Of a stretch of DNA of 64,000 nucleotides, positions 13,431 to 25,439 are shown one piece after another. Location: positions 119,171,741-119,235,740 of the forward strand of contig CM041465.1 in assembly GCA_023213395.1 (NCBI GenBank), in the 5' to 3' direction. The stretch comes from Cycas panzhihuaensis. Taxonomy: Eukaryota > Cycadophyta. Position 1 is the first letter of the stretch. Every line of letters begins with the position of its first letter. The position numbers and the translations under genes were made by a program. The notes beneath the pieces are model-generated. The model searched no databases, had not been told where the DNA came from, and was given only the letters and a program-made list of their open reading frames with translations.

Positions 13431-14060
13431 ATGTGTGTGTTGCGTTATCTTGGGCAAACTCCTTGAATTCCTCGTCTCCAAGCGGAATTCGGATCGACCA
13501 CGACAAAGTCGGGCGATCCTCGACATCGCCACCTAGAACTCAGCGGCCGGTTAAGTCGTTTCTAAGCGACTCGGTTTTCTCAGTGCTTCTTAAGCGGGCT
13601 TATTTAAGTGCTAAACCCCTCACAAACTGTTGAAGAAGGAAGCTCCTTTTGCACAGTCGATAAGACCCAAAAGGCCTTGAAGGACTCGAAGCCTTGGCTT
13701 CCAGCTCCTACGATGGCGCCTCCCGGTTCGATGGGCCCTTCATCACCATATACCTCGGCCTGTTGCGAGTCCTTGGGCCTTATGCTCGCTCGGGAGGATG
13801 ACTCGAGGCGAGAGCTATATATTTCATCGATCGCACTCGTGGTGCTGAGCTTAACTATTCCTACAGGAAGGAATGCCTCTCCTTGGTCCATGCCACCAGA
13901 AGTTTAGGCACTACTTGCTCGGCAACACTCTAAGGTGATCGTTCAATCAGATCCCTTGAGATGCTACTACTCATTCGGTTGTGGGTAGGGTAGGTCGTTG
14001 GGCCCTACTCCGAGATTTGATCTCCTTATCATTAACGAAATCAAAGAGGGCATGATAGTG
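13430..14060 (+). pseudogene. Gypsy RNase H, copy A
   Basis: Fragments equivalent to 43130-43760 can be followed in changing frames: a degenerate connection region, the KTQKAL...SKPW stretch near 13670 and NYSYRKECLSLVH-like residues near 13850. No single frame covers the domain, so it cannot be translated reliably. Confidence 0.55.
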
Positions 14061-14319
14061 GTAGAGCAACTTGTGGGCGCCCCATCCTAACTCCTTTGAT
14101 ACTCCCGTTGACGACTCTCCCCGATGAGTCTATCTTGACGATTCTGGGAGCTCCTCCCCATCCACTCATCGACAATGAGTGGTATGGTGACATAGTGCGG
14201 TATCTCACGCGATGCAATCTGCTTGACGCTAATAACAAAAGTTAAATCTCGTATCCGGACTTACGCGGGCGGTACCTCCTTGTGGATGAGGTATTGTATA
14301 AGAGGTCCTTGATGGGGTC

Positions 14320-15385
14320 CTCCTCCATTGTGTCCTTCTGGCGGGGTGACCGGTGCTTTGCGAATGCCACCACGGCATTTGTGGAGGTCACTTTGGGGGC
14401 GATCTATGGCTCGAGGATCCTTCGCATGGGCTACTTTTGGCCATCTCTTTTTAAAGGCAGCTCATGCCTTTGCTGGAAATGTCGTGATGTCGAAGCCGCC
14501 AACATTTCCATGTTGCTTCAGGGCCTTGCATCCTGTTGTTTTCGCCATGGCCTTTAGCTCGATGGGGACTAGACCTCGTCGGAGTTATCTCCCCACCTTC
14601 GTCGCCACAACACAAGTTCGTCTTGACGCCACGGAGTATTTCACCAAATGGGCGAGGCCATCTTGATCACTACCCAGCAAAACAATTGCCACGTTCATTT
14701 ACCGACATCATTTAGTTTAATTCGGATGTCCTAATCAGCGACAGCGGAACTCCTTTACAATAATAAGGAGGTGGATGAGCCTTGTGAGAAGTTCAAAATC
14801 TCTCATAAGACTTCTTCCCCTTATTACCCTCAGGCAAATGGCTAAGTGGAGTCTTTTAATAAGACTCTTGTCGGCATCCTCAAAGCGGTTGCTCAATCCC
14901 GGAGGGATTGGCACCTTCGATTGCCCTACGCCTTGTAGGCTTATCGTGCCTCTATCAGTTCCCTACGGGGAATGACCCCGTTCTCCTTGGTCTCTGATCT
15001 TGAGGCGGTGCTCCCATTGGAGGTGGAGATCCCTTCCTTGCTTGAGTCTCCCTTGAGGTTTCATCGGCGAAGAGTCGTCCGGCGGGCCACGCTGCCGACC
15101 TCAGCTTTGGATGAGAGCGGCTTAGCGCTGTCGAGGCTAACCTAGCATCAGCACGCTCACGAAAGAGCTCACGATAAGCGCCTTTGTTCCTGCCCTTTGT
15201 TTCACGGGGACTCGTCCTCAAGCTCGAATATCTCTATGGTTTGACCAAATTTAAACCCTAGATGGGTTGGTCCTTTTGTCATTATCGAATCCCTCGATAA
15301 TGGTGCTTCTGAGATAGCCACCTTGGAAGGGCTCGAATTTGAAAGCCGTTAATGGGATGTTCCTTAAAGTTTCACGCATGATCCT
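14320..15385 (+). pseudogene. Gypsy integrase, copy A
   Basis: Pieces match 44060-45155: the GDRCFANATTAF frame overlies the zinc-binding N-terminus, the core appears near 14570-14850, and the C-terminal chromatin-proximal part (WVGP-F, IATLEGLEFE) near 15260-15350. The TAA codon in AATGGCTAAGTGGAG at 14838-14852, just before the catalytic Glu, is shared with copy B. Confidence 0.65.
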
Positions 15386-15960
15386 CGGCGATCCCTTCGC
15401 CTTGCTCGAAATGAGCCTAAACTACCATCTTAGGTTGTCCCCATTCTTCCAACCACGGGTAGAGTGGCAACTTAAGATGGACTCCTTCTTCTTTTCGGTT
15501 CCTTAGCGGAACCCGCATTCCGTATTCTCTTGGGAACCCTTGTGTCGTCTTGCTTGGGCATCCCCCGATCAGGAGGACACTTGGGGGTATCGTTGCTCCC
15601 CTTTCCTGCCCATCGTTTTCCTTTGCATATCAAGCTATGCTCTCCTGCAGACATGTACTCAAGTCACTGCTCCCCTAACCTCACACTTCTATCTGTAATA
15701 GTCCAGCTCACGCAGGCGTATGTGTGTGCCCTTATTAGGCTTGTGGTGCGTCCCGCATGGGAGAAGCATGATGTGCATCATATAACTTGAGAATATCCAC
15801 AACATAAAACATCGCAACATAACATTCACAATACACAAAAATAAATATACATATCATCCACACTCACGACACATCATATACAACATCTTATATCAAATGG
15901 GGTTCAATCACCCCATGTATATATATATACATATCAAAAATCATGTCATCGTGTTACACA
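15386..15960. other. Non-coding 3' spacer after gypsy pol, copy A
   Basis: This is the equivalent of 45156-45880. It begins GC-rich and becomes AT-rich near 15780-15960, with a short (ta)n run at 15920. I see no supported gene in it. Confidence 0.6.
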
Positions 15961-15969
15961 TCACGGGTA

Positions 15970-18140
15970 AGGCTGGTGTCCTTGCGGTACAATCATATGG
16001 TCCTATATATGACCCACAGGCACAGGTCTTTCCTTGTCATCTGCATGTACATATCCTCTTGTTGTGGCCAAGCTCTGCTGAGGGTGCCATCTCGATCTCT
16101 GTGATCCCTCTCACAGGGACCACATGCCTCCCTGAGGCTCCTCACAGGCCTCCCAGGTAATTTTGCCTGCCTCGCTCTCCTCATCCCTAGGTGCGTCTCG
16201 GGGTCATCGTGGCAGGTGTGGGTCCAGGTGTCACGTTGCTCGGAGGCTCGACCTCGAGACCATCTGCTGACGCATTACTAGGCATCACCTCGTGCTCACT
16301 GGCACAGGATGCGATCTGCTCTCCAGTACCTCCTCATGTCATCACAGGATGCTCTGTGGCCCGATTGTCAATTTGGGTCTGCTCTCAGCTGTCTCCTTTG
16401 CACCACCACATTGCCTCTAGAGTGCAGGACCGTCACTACATGACTCGATCTCTCTCGCGTCGCGCATCATCCCTCGTGCCTCGCGTCGTCTCTCTCTGCT
16501 GCGGTCATCACAGGATGTGGCATGCTCTTGGGACTCTGCATGGCCCATATGTCCCCTCACAACCCTCACCGTAATGGGACGAGCACTCTGACCCCATTTT
16601 CCATGCTCTGAGGCTCGCCAGCACTTTGGCAGATGGGCGGTTGCCCCTCTGCACGTACACACGAGGGAACATCTCCCTCGCCATAGCCTCTGTCCCGGTC
16701 TCTGCGATCTGCTTGTACCCTACCAATCTGACTGGCAGGTAATCGATTATCTCCACGATATAATACCGCTGAATCCGTCGAACCAAACTGTCTATCTAGA
16801 TGCTAAATGACTTTTGGAAAGGTTAGCTCTCTTTGCTTCGTGGCCGCTTTTGATCTCCGGTGCGGCGGCATCCTCTCTCCTCACGGCTCTCCACTTGATT
16901 GCAGTGCCACAAATAGCTTGAGCACCTCCTGCTGCTAGGTCCCTCTCCCTCGTGGGGGCGGCCCGGCTCTCAAATCCCTGTAGCGGATCCCGCATCGCGG
17001 TCCAGTACTGCTGAGCCAGCCCCTAGTCCACGGGTCCTCGACCTCGCCCACTGCCACTCTGATCGGGCACGCCTCTCCTCCGGCGGCCCGGATGTTGGAC
17101 CCTCTACATGGCTGCTGGCTGTCACGAGAGGACTGCCTCCCCTAGTCGTGGGCGGGCGCCAGCCCGTATCTCCACTGTCTCCATTCGTCCCACATAAATC
17201 CTCTGTCATCTCATGGGACCATCACCTCACTTAGCTTCTCGTCGTCGCTATCCCACCTCACTTGTCACCGGCCGGATGCGGCTATGCCAGTGGGAGGTGA
17301 GGGAGGTCCTAGTGATGTGTGGCCTCCAGGTCAAATCGTCGGCCGTGGGCTTTCATCCTCTGTCCCCTCGGTCCAGTCGCCATGCTACGTGTTAGGACCA
17401 TCGGGGCGATGCAGTCATGATAGGGTGAGGTCCCCGTGGCGAATTGCCAGCTTGCTTGGCAGTGATCGAAATACCAACTAACATGTGGCCAACGTTGTGC
17501 TATATGATAGCCACTCCTCTGTAGGACGATCACAGTGGCGGTGTCATAGCTATGTCACGTAGGTTACGCCAGCTTCTCGAACTTCCGATCCATCCTCTCG
17601 CCCGGCTTGGCCGGCGGTGAGCGCATCCATCCATCCTCCTGGGATCTCTCTATAGTAGCCTTCGGAAATCGGGCTTGAGAATGCGAACTATGATCATCTG
17701 CCTCACTCGAGGAATCCCGGGATAATAAAGTATGCGGAGGGTGCTCCCCTCCCGTCCACCTACCGGCTCACAGCGAAGAGCAGGCTGCCTCACCTGTGTG
17801 TTGCCTCGGTCTTGGAGCACTTGAGATCCAGAAGTCTCCACTTAGGCCTCCACCTCCAGCCCGGGAACTCCCGATTGTCCATGGGACCAGCCCTCCGAGG
17901 GTGTGACCCATCACATCCCCACACCCTTGCAGTAGAGTGGAACACATGCCTCCCTCGGTCCCAGGTGGGACACTATATCCACCGGTGACCTCACAGTCGG
18001 CGTGTGCTTGAGGTGTCTTGAGGGCCTTATGCAGGCCACACCTCTCCGGCATGTCTCCTATCCTCTGAGTCATCATCTCCATGTAACTCGGCCTTAGCCA
18101 TGCCAACGCTTCTCCACGGTTATCTACCCACGAGGGCGAC
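15970..18140 (-). pseudogene. Antisense frame with plant-mobile-like domain, copy A
   Basis: This is the equivalent of 45880-47780 on the - strand. Readable pieces include 16508-16786 (TGTEAMAREMFPRVYVQRG), 17309-17533 (LQRSGYHIAQRWPHVSWYFDH) and 17768-18157 (YMEMMTQRIGDMPERCGLHK). It is more broken than copy B, but the N-terminal part is open for 129 codons here, so comparing the two copies helps recover the frame. Confidence 0.55.
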
Positions 18141-18827
18141 TGTTCACACATCCACAAAACACTTCCACGTCGATCTCATAGCGCGATTATTATTACCTCT
18201 CTCTCTCCTCAAATCTCTCTCTGCACGAGATTTGGGGCTCTTTCAGCCCTCATGTCTATTTTTTACGCCTTTATGCGCCTTATTATCGTCAGCGAAACTT
18301 AGTGAATGCACTAAATTTAGCCAGGTCCCGCAGCGATTCAGGGGCCTTGGTAATAATCCAGCGGCTTGGCGATCATTAACCGGCGATACCGAGCGATTGA
18401 CCCCTAAAGGGTGGGTTTTACGCCTAAAAAATCCAAAATTTTTTCTTACGTGGACCGATGGGACCCAGGGACTGAAACTTTCAATGCCCGGTCGCCCTCT
18501 TCGAGATTAGATTCGGATCTGGGAAATAGATTGCCAGCCAAGGGAGCACTTCAGACTATCTTAATAACTTTAAAACTACAAAAAACAACGAACTTTGACC
18601 TTCGATTTGGGTCGAGGGTTTAGTGGATTTCCACTCCCTGCTTGGATCGGTCTCATATATCGCCATGTCGTCTGCAGTCGGTCGTCTTTGCTCCCAGCTC
18701 TCCTCGATCCGGCGGTCAGTCTCTCTGTGTGCCTCAGAAGTTGGGCGGCTCATTGCGTAAGGAAATGGCTGCTGGTTTCATCACGAGGTAGGTGAAAATG
18801 AATCCATTTTCAAAATTCGATTTCCCT

Positions 18828-18835
18828 TATATATA
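18828..18835 (+). promoter_or_regulatory. TATA-like box upstream of second RNase H, copy A
   Basis: TATATATA precedes a GC-rich stretch (GGCGGGG), and the same arrangement is at 48376-48381. It lies about 0.55 kb upstream of the second RNase H region. A promoter role is inferred only. Confidence 0.3.
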
Positions 18836-19369
18836 GGCGGGGAGACCCCCAGCCCAGAACACTTCCTCTCTACATTTTGGTCTCGCGTCGATCGTTGGGG
18901 CGCGTCCTGCGTTGCCACTAGATGCAGCACTTTTGCCCATTTTTGTCGTGCCACGTATTCATCGGCGCTATGTTGATGCCCTTTTTGCCCTCACATGTAG
19001 GGAGCATTTTATATGTGGTGCATCATAATCGCTCTTTTGCCAGGGCCCTTCTATATCGTTTTCTGCTACTCCCATGCACTTGGGGTTTATACTTACGTTT
19101 TGGCTCATTTACGCCTTGCCACGAATCATTTCATGATCCCCTTCCTCACTCTTGGAGTCCCCAAAGGTGCCCCCCAGCTCAGGGCATGTTTCGCCTACGA
19201 AGGCGACCTTTTGGCACTCAGGGGTTTCCCTTCAGGCCAGCTCTCCGCATGCGTGATCGGATTGTTTGCTCTATACTTTGGGTTACCTCATTGCTAGGTC
19301 ACTCCACTACCCTTCCCGGCCATTTTTTGCTTGCTTGTTGGGCGTTGCTTTCCTCACCCCTCGGTTGCT

Positions 19370-19810
19370 TGGATTTTGATGGCCGATGGATAATACGTAT
19401 ACATCTTTCTGCAAGCCGGAAGGCCTTAATCCTGGACCTTACTTGTTGCGTGGATCCTCCCATGACCCTTGAACAGTTTTATGATCTCCTCATTTCTGAG
19501 GATCTCTTCCTCCCGAGGAGGCTACCAACTATGAGCCGGTATGCGTGCCGTTATTAAGCCCTCCGCAGCTCTCGGGTTTCCATCCACCCGGACCCATTGT
19601 TTTGCTTTGTGACTCTCTCAAGTTGTGAAGGTCCTTCTCATCTCACCGGGTTTACCCGGTGCGATGCCCTCGCTTGAGGACTCTTGCTCTAGCGCCCGGA
19701 TCCCTCCTGGCCGCTTTTCTTACCCATTGATATCCAGGCACTTATCCCTCGGGGCCCTCATGGCCCGAGGCGGAGATAGCCTCGTTCGCCCTCGTCCTTG
19801 GCCTTGCCTC
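19370..19810 (+). pseudogene. Second RNase H of gypsy, copy A
   Basis: It aligns with 48830-49235 but is far more damaged. The IVLLCDS equivalent (CCATTGTTTTGCTTTGTGACTC) is at 19594-19615 and the RVCTAFPS region follows. The domain cannot be read in one frame in this copy. Confidence 0.5.
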
Positions 19811-20240
19811 TCCCTTCTTGGCCAGCGTAGTCACACGAGGGTTTGCACAGCCTTCCCGTCGCCCAAGCCCGGAGTCAAGTCTGTCACTTTTAACTTTTGT
19901 GATCCCGGGTTTGCACCTCAAAGCCCGGCGGAGTTACTAATGAGTGCAAAACTATGGTACCATATTTGTTTTATTTAGCTATGTCATGTTCCTTTGCATC
20001 CTTGATGGTAGAAATGACCCCTCACACATCTCTCATTCTTCCGATCCCGGTTCCCGGTGGCCATAAGCGACCCACATGTCGTCTCCACTTGCGTTTTCGT
20101 ATCCGTCCGCCCACGACACTCGTAGGCACCACCCTCTGTTATGATCTTGATTGATATATCTGTACACCTGCGTGCTCTTTCGGCGGTTGTGTTGCCGGCG
20201 TCGCCATCGCGCAAGCAGGCGGCTCTGGCACGCGAGGCGA

Positions 20241-20325
20241 TGTTTCCGGCTTCAGGAATGGATAAAGGAATCGCAGGCTTCGGTGGGTCACGGAGTATGT
20301 CTCTCGGCATTATCATCACTTTCTT
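20241..20325 (+). repeat. Start of gypsy 3' LTR, copy A, cut by gap
   Basis: TGTTTCCGGCTTCAGGAATGG is the same LTR start as at 49657. Only 85 bp remain before the N run. The purine-rich AGGCGGCTCTGGCACGCGAGG stretch to its left is the likely polypurine tract. Confidence 0.8.
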
Positions 20326-20825
20326 NNNNNNNNNNNNNNNNNNNNNNNNNNNNNNNNNNNNNNNNNNNNNNNNNNNNNNNNNNNNNNNNNNNNNNNNNNN
20401 NNNNNNNNNNNNNNNNNNNNNNNNNNNNNNNNNNNNNNNNNNNNNNNNNNNNNNNNNNNNNNNNNNNNNNNNNNNNNNNNNNNNNNNNNNNNNNNNNNNN
20501 NNNNNNNNNNNNNNNNNNNNNNNNNNNNNNNNNNNNNNNNNNNNNNNNNNNNNNNNNNNNNNNNNNNNNNNNNNNNNNNNNNNNNNNNNNNNNNNNNNNN
20601 NNNNNNNNNNNNNNNNNNNNNNNNNNNNNNNNNNNNNNNNNNNNNNNNNNNNNNNNNNNNNNNNNNNNNNNNNNNNNNNNNNNNNNNNNNNNNNNNNNNN
20701 NNNNNNNNNNNNNNNNNNNNNNNNNNNNNNNNNNNNNNNNNNNNNNNNNNNNNNNNNNNNNNNNNNNNNNNNNNNNNNNNNNNNNNNNNNNNNNNNNNNN
20801 NNNNNNNNNNNNNNNNNNNNNNNNN
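20326..20825. other. Assembly gap of 500 N
   Basis: Exactly 500 unknown bases, which looks like a placeholder rather than a measured gap. It joins the start of the gypsy 3' LTR on the left to the interior of the level-1 5' LTR on the right, two sequences that are not neighbours in the complete nest. The two long frames crossing it are artefacts. Confidence 0.98.
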
Positions 20826-22665
20826 AAATCTTGTATTAATTTTTATAAAGGTGCGCCTATTAACTCTTTTTGATACTCAATTCGAGTGCTGCACAAAGGT
20901 ACCAATAAGCTTGGACCCTTGATGGCCTACAGTATCTGGCAACTCAGCTCTATATATTTGAAAAGATTTAATCTAAAAAAAAATCCATAAACTAAAGTTA
21001 TTTCCTTTTTAAATGATTTCGACAAAGTTTATTAAAGATAACTCTAATAGTAAGTGAGTTTCAAGAATTTATATGGGTAATATGGGCAAATTGCTAATGA
21101 AAGCAAGCAATGACATCATGGTTAATAAGAAAAGGGTAAGTCAATAAAATACTAAGAATAAAGCCAAAGGGATGCCTCATTTTACAAAGCAAATAAGCTT
21201 TATTTAAATGAAATATAAAAAAAATGGATTATAGCATAAGGGAATATAAATTTTTCTAGGTTATTTTCCTCAATGTTTCTACTATGCTTCTTATTGATGG
21301 GGAAACAAGATAATGTAGAGGATTTCACCATGATCTTCACCCATATTTTCAATTTGAAGGGTTCATATGGGATTATTATGGGTTGAAAAGATATTACAGT
21401 ACCATCTTTGCAAGGGTAGTAGATTTATGCCATATAGTTATACCCTAAATGTTGGTCATAACCTTAATCAATGGAGGCCATCTTAAGATTATGGTAAATC
21501 GATACACCCAGGTTATAATGGAAGTCACCTAGTTAAAGTAGAGGATAAAATATAGATTTTGTTGCATGTAAGGAAATAGCATTTTCATATAGTTGCAAAG
21601 GCAGCTTATTTCTAATAGCCTATCACCTAGCATAAAAAGGGTTTCTATAAAATAATTCCAATAAGACTATAAATAAGGAAGGCATAAATGTATAAAAAGG
21701 GAATTCTAAGCGAGTAGATTTTTCCTTGGTGGTCATCAAAGGATTCATGTTGTGTCTCTTTTTATCTTTTCTCTTGTATGTTTCTCAAAATTGCATATGA
21801 CTCAAGAGGAGAGGTTTTCGTATTTTAAAATCTACCAACTCTTCAATAAGAACATTTATTATTGAAGATGTTATGTAAGTTTTCTATATTAGTGTATATT
21901 AGGAAGTCATCATGAGTAGTACATATGTGCTTAACTAATGGTTTATAATAAAATTAAGTAGAGACTATTGTTATATTATTATAATGGTATTTCTTCTAAA
22001 AAATCAAATAAAATTAGCCATATGATTATATCAACAGGATATTTTTAGTGCTATGCCATATTACTTGATTTTTGACATGGCTGGAACATACAATCTGTTT
22101 CTTTATCTTAGGTATTGATGTTATAAATAACTTTGTGAGGGCTAGTAGGTGCAACCACTTCTGTAGAGTTATTATAATATTATATTTTAATTTTATTTTT
22201 CATCATTTTCCTTTCTCATTTCCATATTTTGTTTCCTTAATTTTACTCTAATACACTTTTTAGTTGATGGTTTTGTTTATTGGGCAAATTGCATTTGTTG
22301 CTTTAGAAGCATTAATCATTAAGCTACCAAGTATTTATAGGATTTAAATAATCTGTGATATAATATTAATTGTTATATACTACCATTTCCCTATTTTATT
22401 TTTTATTCTACTCTCTTTTATTTCTCCTTTCTTTATATTCCAAAATGGTCATTTAAACTTATTATTACCAACCACACTTCTTTACTTTCAGTATATATAT
22501 GCATCATTATCTCTCACAAGCTAATAAAGATACAATTAGGGTTTAAACATTGTGTAATTGGGTTCACTAGTCTTCACTTTTATCTTTAAAAACATGACTA
22601 GACTTAGATCTTACATTTATCCATCATTTGGAAGGGCACCAATATTGTGGGGTAAATATAATTGG
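20826..22665 (+). repeat. 5' LTR of level-1 element, left end in gap
   Basis: It aligns with about 29950-31093 plus 62172-62845 with obvious divergence and many indels. It ends near GGGCACCAATATTGTGGGG, followed by ATTGGTGACC, a possible primer-binding site. Around 21955 the sequence AAATTAAGTAGAG runs straight through the point where the level-2 copia interrupts the other LTR. About 500 bp of its start are missing. Confidence 0.65.
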
Positions 22666-22756
22666 TGACCATATTGGAAACATCTCTCCATATATAAACA
22701 CTTCTCTTTCTTTAGACCTTTATTGCATACATCTTAGTATCATTATTTTTTAGGAG

Positions 22757-23530
22757 TTGGCCAAACTAGGGATGGGGCCACATATACATCTCCGAAAGTA
22801 TAAGTATTTAGAGAATATAATATTTTATTCTAAATCACTTAATTTCATCGAGTTTATTCTGTACATGATGGAACATGAAATTTTATTTTTTGATCAATAT
22901 TTTTACCAATATTCAAACATTGAAGATTTTAATAGAACTATTAGGCAATGGAAGTGACCTTCTTCCTTGGATTATTAATAATCCTCTTGATCTTATGAGT
23001 ATATACCATATGATAGCTCTAATGCCATCTATAAAATATTTTCCTAGGTTTGATAGGGATGGATTGATTTTATCAAATGGTATATTGCGAGATTTTCTAT
23101 TATATGTAAGAAATTAAAATCCTTAAATATAATGTTTCTATTAAATTATTTGTTTATTCTTTAATTGGAGGAGAAATAACTTGGTTTTATTCCTTACTAT
23201 ATGCTTTTATTAGAGGTTGGAATGACTCCGATGTAAGTTTTCATAATGAAATATAGTAGCTAGAGGACCTTTTCTCCACTTTTAAAAGATTTCTCCAGTA
23301 TGAAGAAAGAGGTTAGAGAAAACATCACTGAGTATGTAGGCAAATTTGACAAAATCCTTAATTAGATTAAAGCTAAAGTGAGGCCTACATAATAGATTTG
23401 ATAGATTGGTTCATGGATGGTCTAAATATAGATGCAAGTGTGTGGATAGTTCTTAAATAACTAATAGATCTCCAAATCACAAAAGATCTTACTCTTTATT
23501 TTGGGATAATCATGGATAGGATGGGGACCA
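22757..23530 (+). pseudogene. Gag-like remnant of level-1 element
   Basis: Open pieces at 22757-22957 and 22875-23117 overlap in different frames, and neither piece alone is recognisable. Near 23285-23440 the frames read KKEVRENITEYVGKFDKILN and then WFMDGLNIDASVWIVLK, the pattern of a retrotransposon gag core (acidic helix, then W-F-x-x-GL). Stops interrupt it. Its position just after the 5' LTR supports gag. I cannot place the family more precisely. Confidence 0.5.
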
Positions 23531-25430
23531 ATCAAGGAATTTAAATCATAGAGGAAGGTAGAAACATATACAAGACAATCGTAGGTGATAGTAAAGATAC
23601 TTTAGTAATAGTTTATGAATTCATTGAGGACATTGGGACCTCTCTTGAATATAGTAATAAAAGAGAATAATTTCATGATGATGCATCAACTGTAATTAAA
23701 TTGCAATTTAAAAAGGAGGCTTCCCCATCATTTGCTACAAAGGTGGTGTTGTTACTCATAAAAAATTAATCCTTTCTTCACTTAACCTTATGTTGCCCAT
23801 AAATAAGGAGATGGATTTTGATAAAGAAATATCTACCTTTTTGTCTAGTCTAAGTAATCTAATCCTCATTTGATCAAGAACTTGCTAAATTATTAAATAG
23901 GTATCTATGACAAGATTTAGAAACTTACTGAAAATTCATAAAACCATGATTCCATCTTACCTTTCAAGAAGGTTGTTGATGCTAAAATTATTATTGAAGT
24001 TAGAATCCTATCTATGGAGTTAGCTTAATTTGAAGGTTAAATACTATCATATAATTAGAAATATGATGAACTAGATATCTTAATGGGTGAATTTAATTGG
24101 CTTTAGGAAACATATGATATTGTATATTCAAATCCATACCTTATATACTTTAGTCTTTATTTTTAGAGCACTTCGATTAAATATTTTATAACAAACAAGA
24201 TAAATAGTTTTTAGATTTGGAGCTTGAGCCTCATATATTCATTGAGATATTTTTATATCTTAAGGGGTATTGTTACTACATATCAATATATAGAAAAGAG
24301 ATGTTATTTTCTCATTACATGGAGTTAAGTAGTCTACAATGATTAACTTAAAAATCAAAGACTATATGCTTCAATGAATAATTTACAAGAAAAAAAGTTG
24401 TTTCTTTTGGATATACATGTTGATCCTATTGTACTTGGTCTTTAAACATTTTCATCATGTACATATTAGTATAGAGACTTTTAATTTTGAGTTATTTTGC
24501 ATTGTATTAACCCACATGGGGCTAAATAAATGTAAGGAGGAAAAGTTTGGTAAGAAAAATAAGCACCAATTAGGACTCTACTTTATTAAGAATTAAAGGG
24601 GAGTTATAAAATGATGATGATTGTAATGATATATGGAAAGATGACTTGCTTCAATAGTGTACTAACATAGGTGATGCCTATAAAGTATGGGAGTTAGACC
24701 TATAAAGAAAGGCTTGTGGAGCATTATAAAAGATAGATATAAATGATACTCTTATTTCGTGCCATATGCATACATTTATTAATGGTTCTTAATGCCAAAG
24801 AGTTCTATAAATAGCATTTTCCTTACTTGAATAATAAATAACAATTGCTGTGATGCTCATACAATGCCATCTTCTTAGAGTTTGCTAGTATTCACCTATA
24901 GTGGATATAGGGAGAACTATTGTTTTACATGATTCATCAACCAAGTATTGATATCTTCAAACTATATAATGAGTTATTGTTTATAAAACAATACGGCCAA
25001 GTGATCTATTAGTCAAAATCCATAATTAATAATGAACTATGGATATAATCTAACTACTTAGATGCTTGAGTTTAGTACATAAGCAACCAAGAAATGTATT
25101 GATAAGACTTTATAGTTATATATCATTTAACACTTGGATTTCATTCATATTTAGGATGTAATAATTGTAATTTTATCCCTAGTCATGTGAATGCTATTAG
25201 AATGGCATTTAGCCCTTGTTGCATTAGCAACAATATCCCTCCTCATGATTTTAACAATTATATAGAAAATATAGATGACTAGATTCTCAAGAGGAATCTA
25301 GGAAATGCACAAAAAGCCTCCCTTGGTTCTTAAGGATCATGTCAAAAATATACGATGGTATAATTTTGTGCTTGTGACAAGATGTTTTCTATTGGTTTAG
25401 AATAAGAATAGAGCCAAGCCCATACCTCCT
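23530..25430 (+). other. Level-1 body, no recognised gene
   Basis: AT-rich sequence with only short frames in all six readings. One stretch near 23740-23900 reads HKKLILSSLNLMLPINKEMD before breaking, which may be decayed gag or pol. I recognise nothing further. Confidence 0.45.
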
Positions 25431-25439
25431 CCATGAGAA

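Larger units (their letters stand above)
6350..20325 (+). mobile_element. Tat-like Ty3-gypsy, copy A, truncated by gap
   Basis: This is the level-4 gypsy as in 35827-49741 but with many more indels. It comprises the 5' LTR, gag, protease, RT, RNase H, integrase, an antisense frame, a second RNase H and the first 85 bp of the 3' LTR, after which a 500-N gap begins. Most domains are split into short frames. It is inserted at the same base of the level-3 copia as copy B. It is probably a poorly corrected second assembly of the same element. Confidence 0.8.

Noticed and set aside
15920-15945. Short (ta)n run, also at 45680, as a promoter TATA box
   Set aside because: It lies between pol and the antisense frame tail where transcript ends are expected; there is no downstream frame in the right place.
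20141-20873. Two long + strand frames of 232 and 240 codons
   Set aside because: They owe their length to the 500 N; only a few dozen real codons exist on either side.
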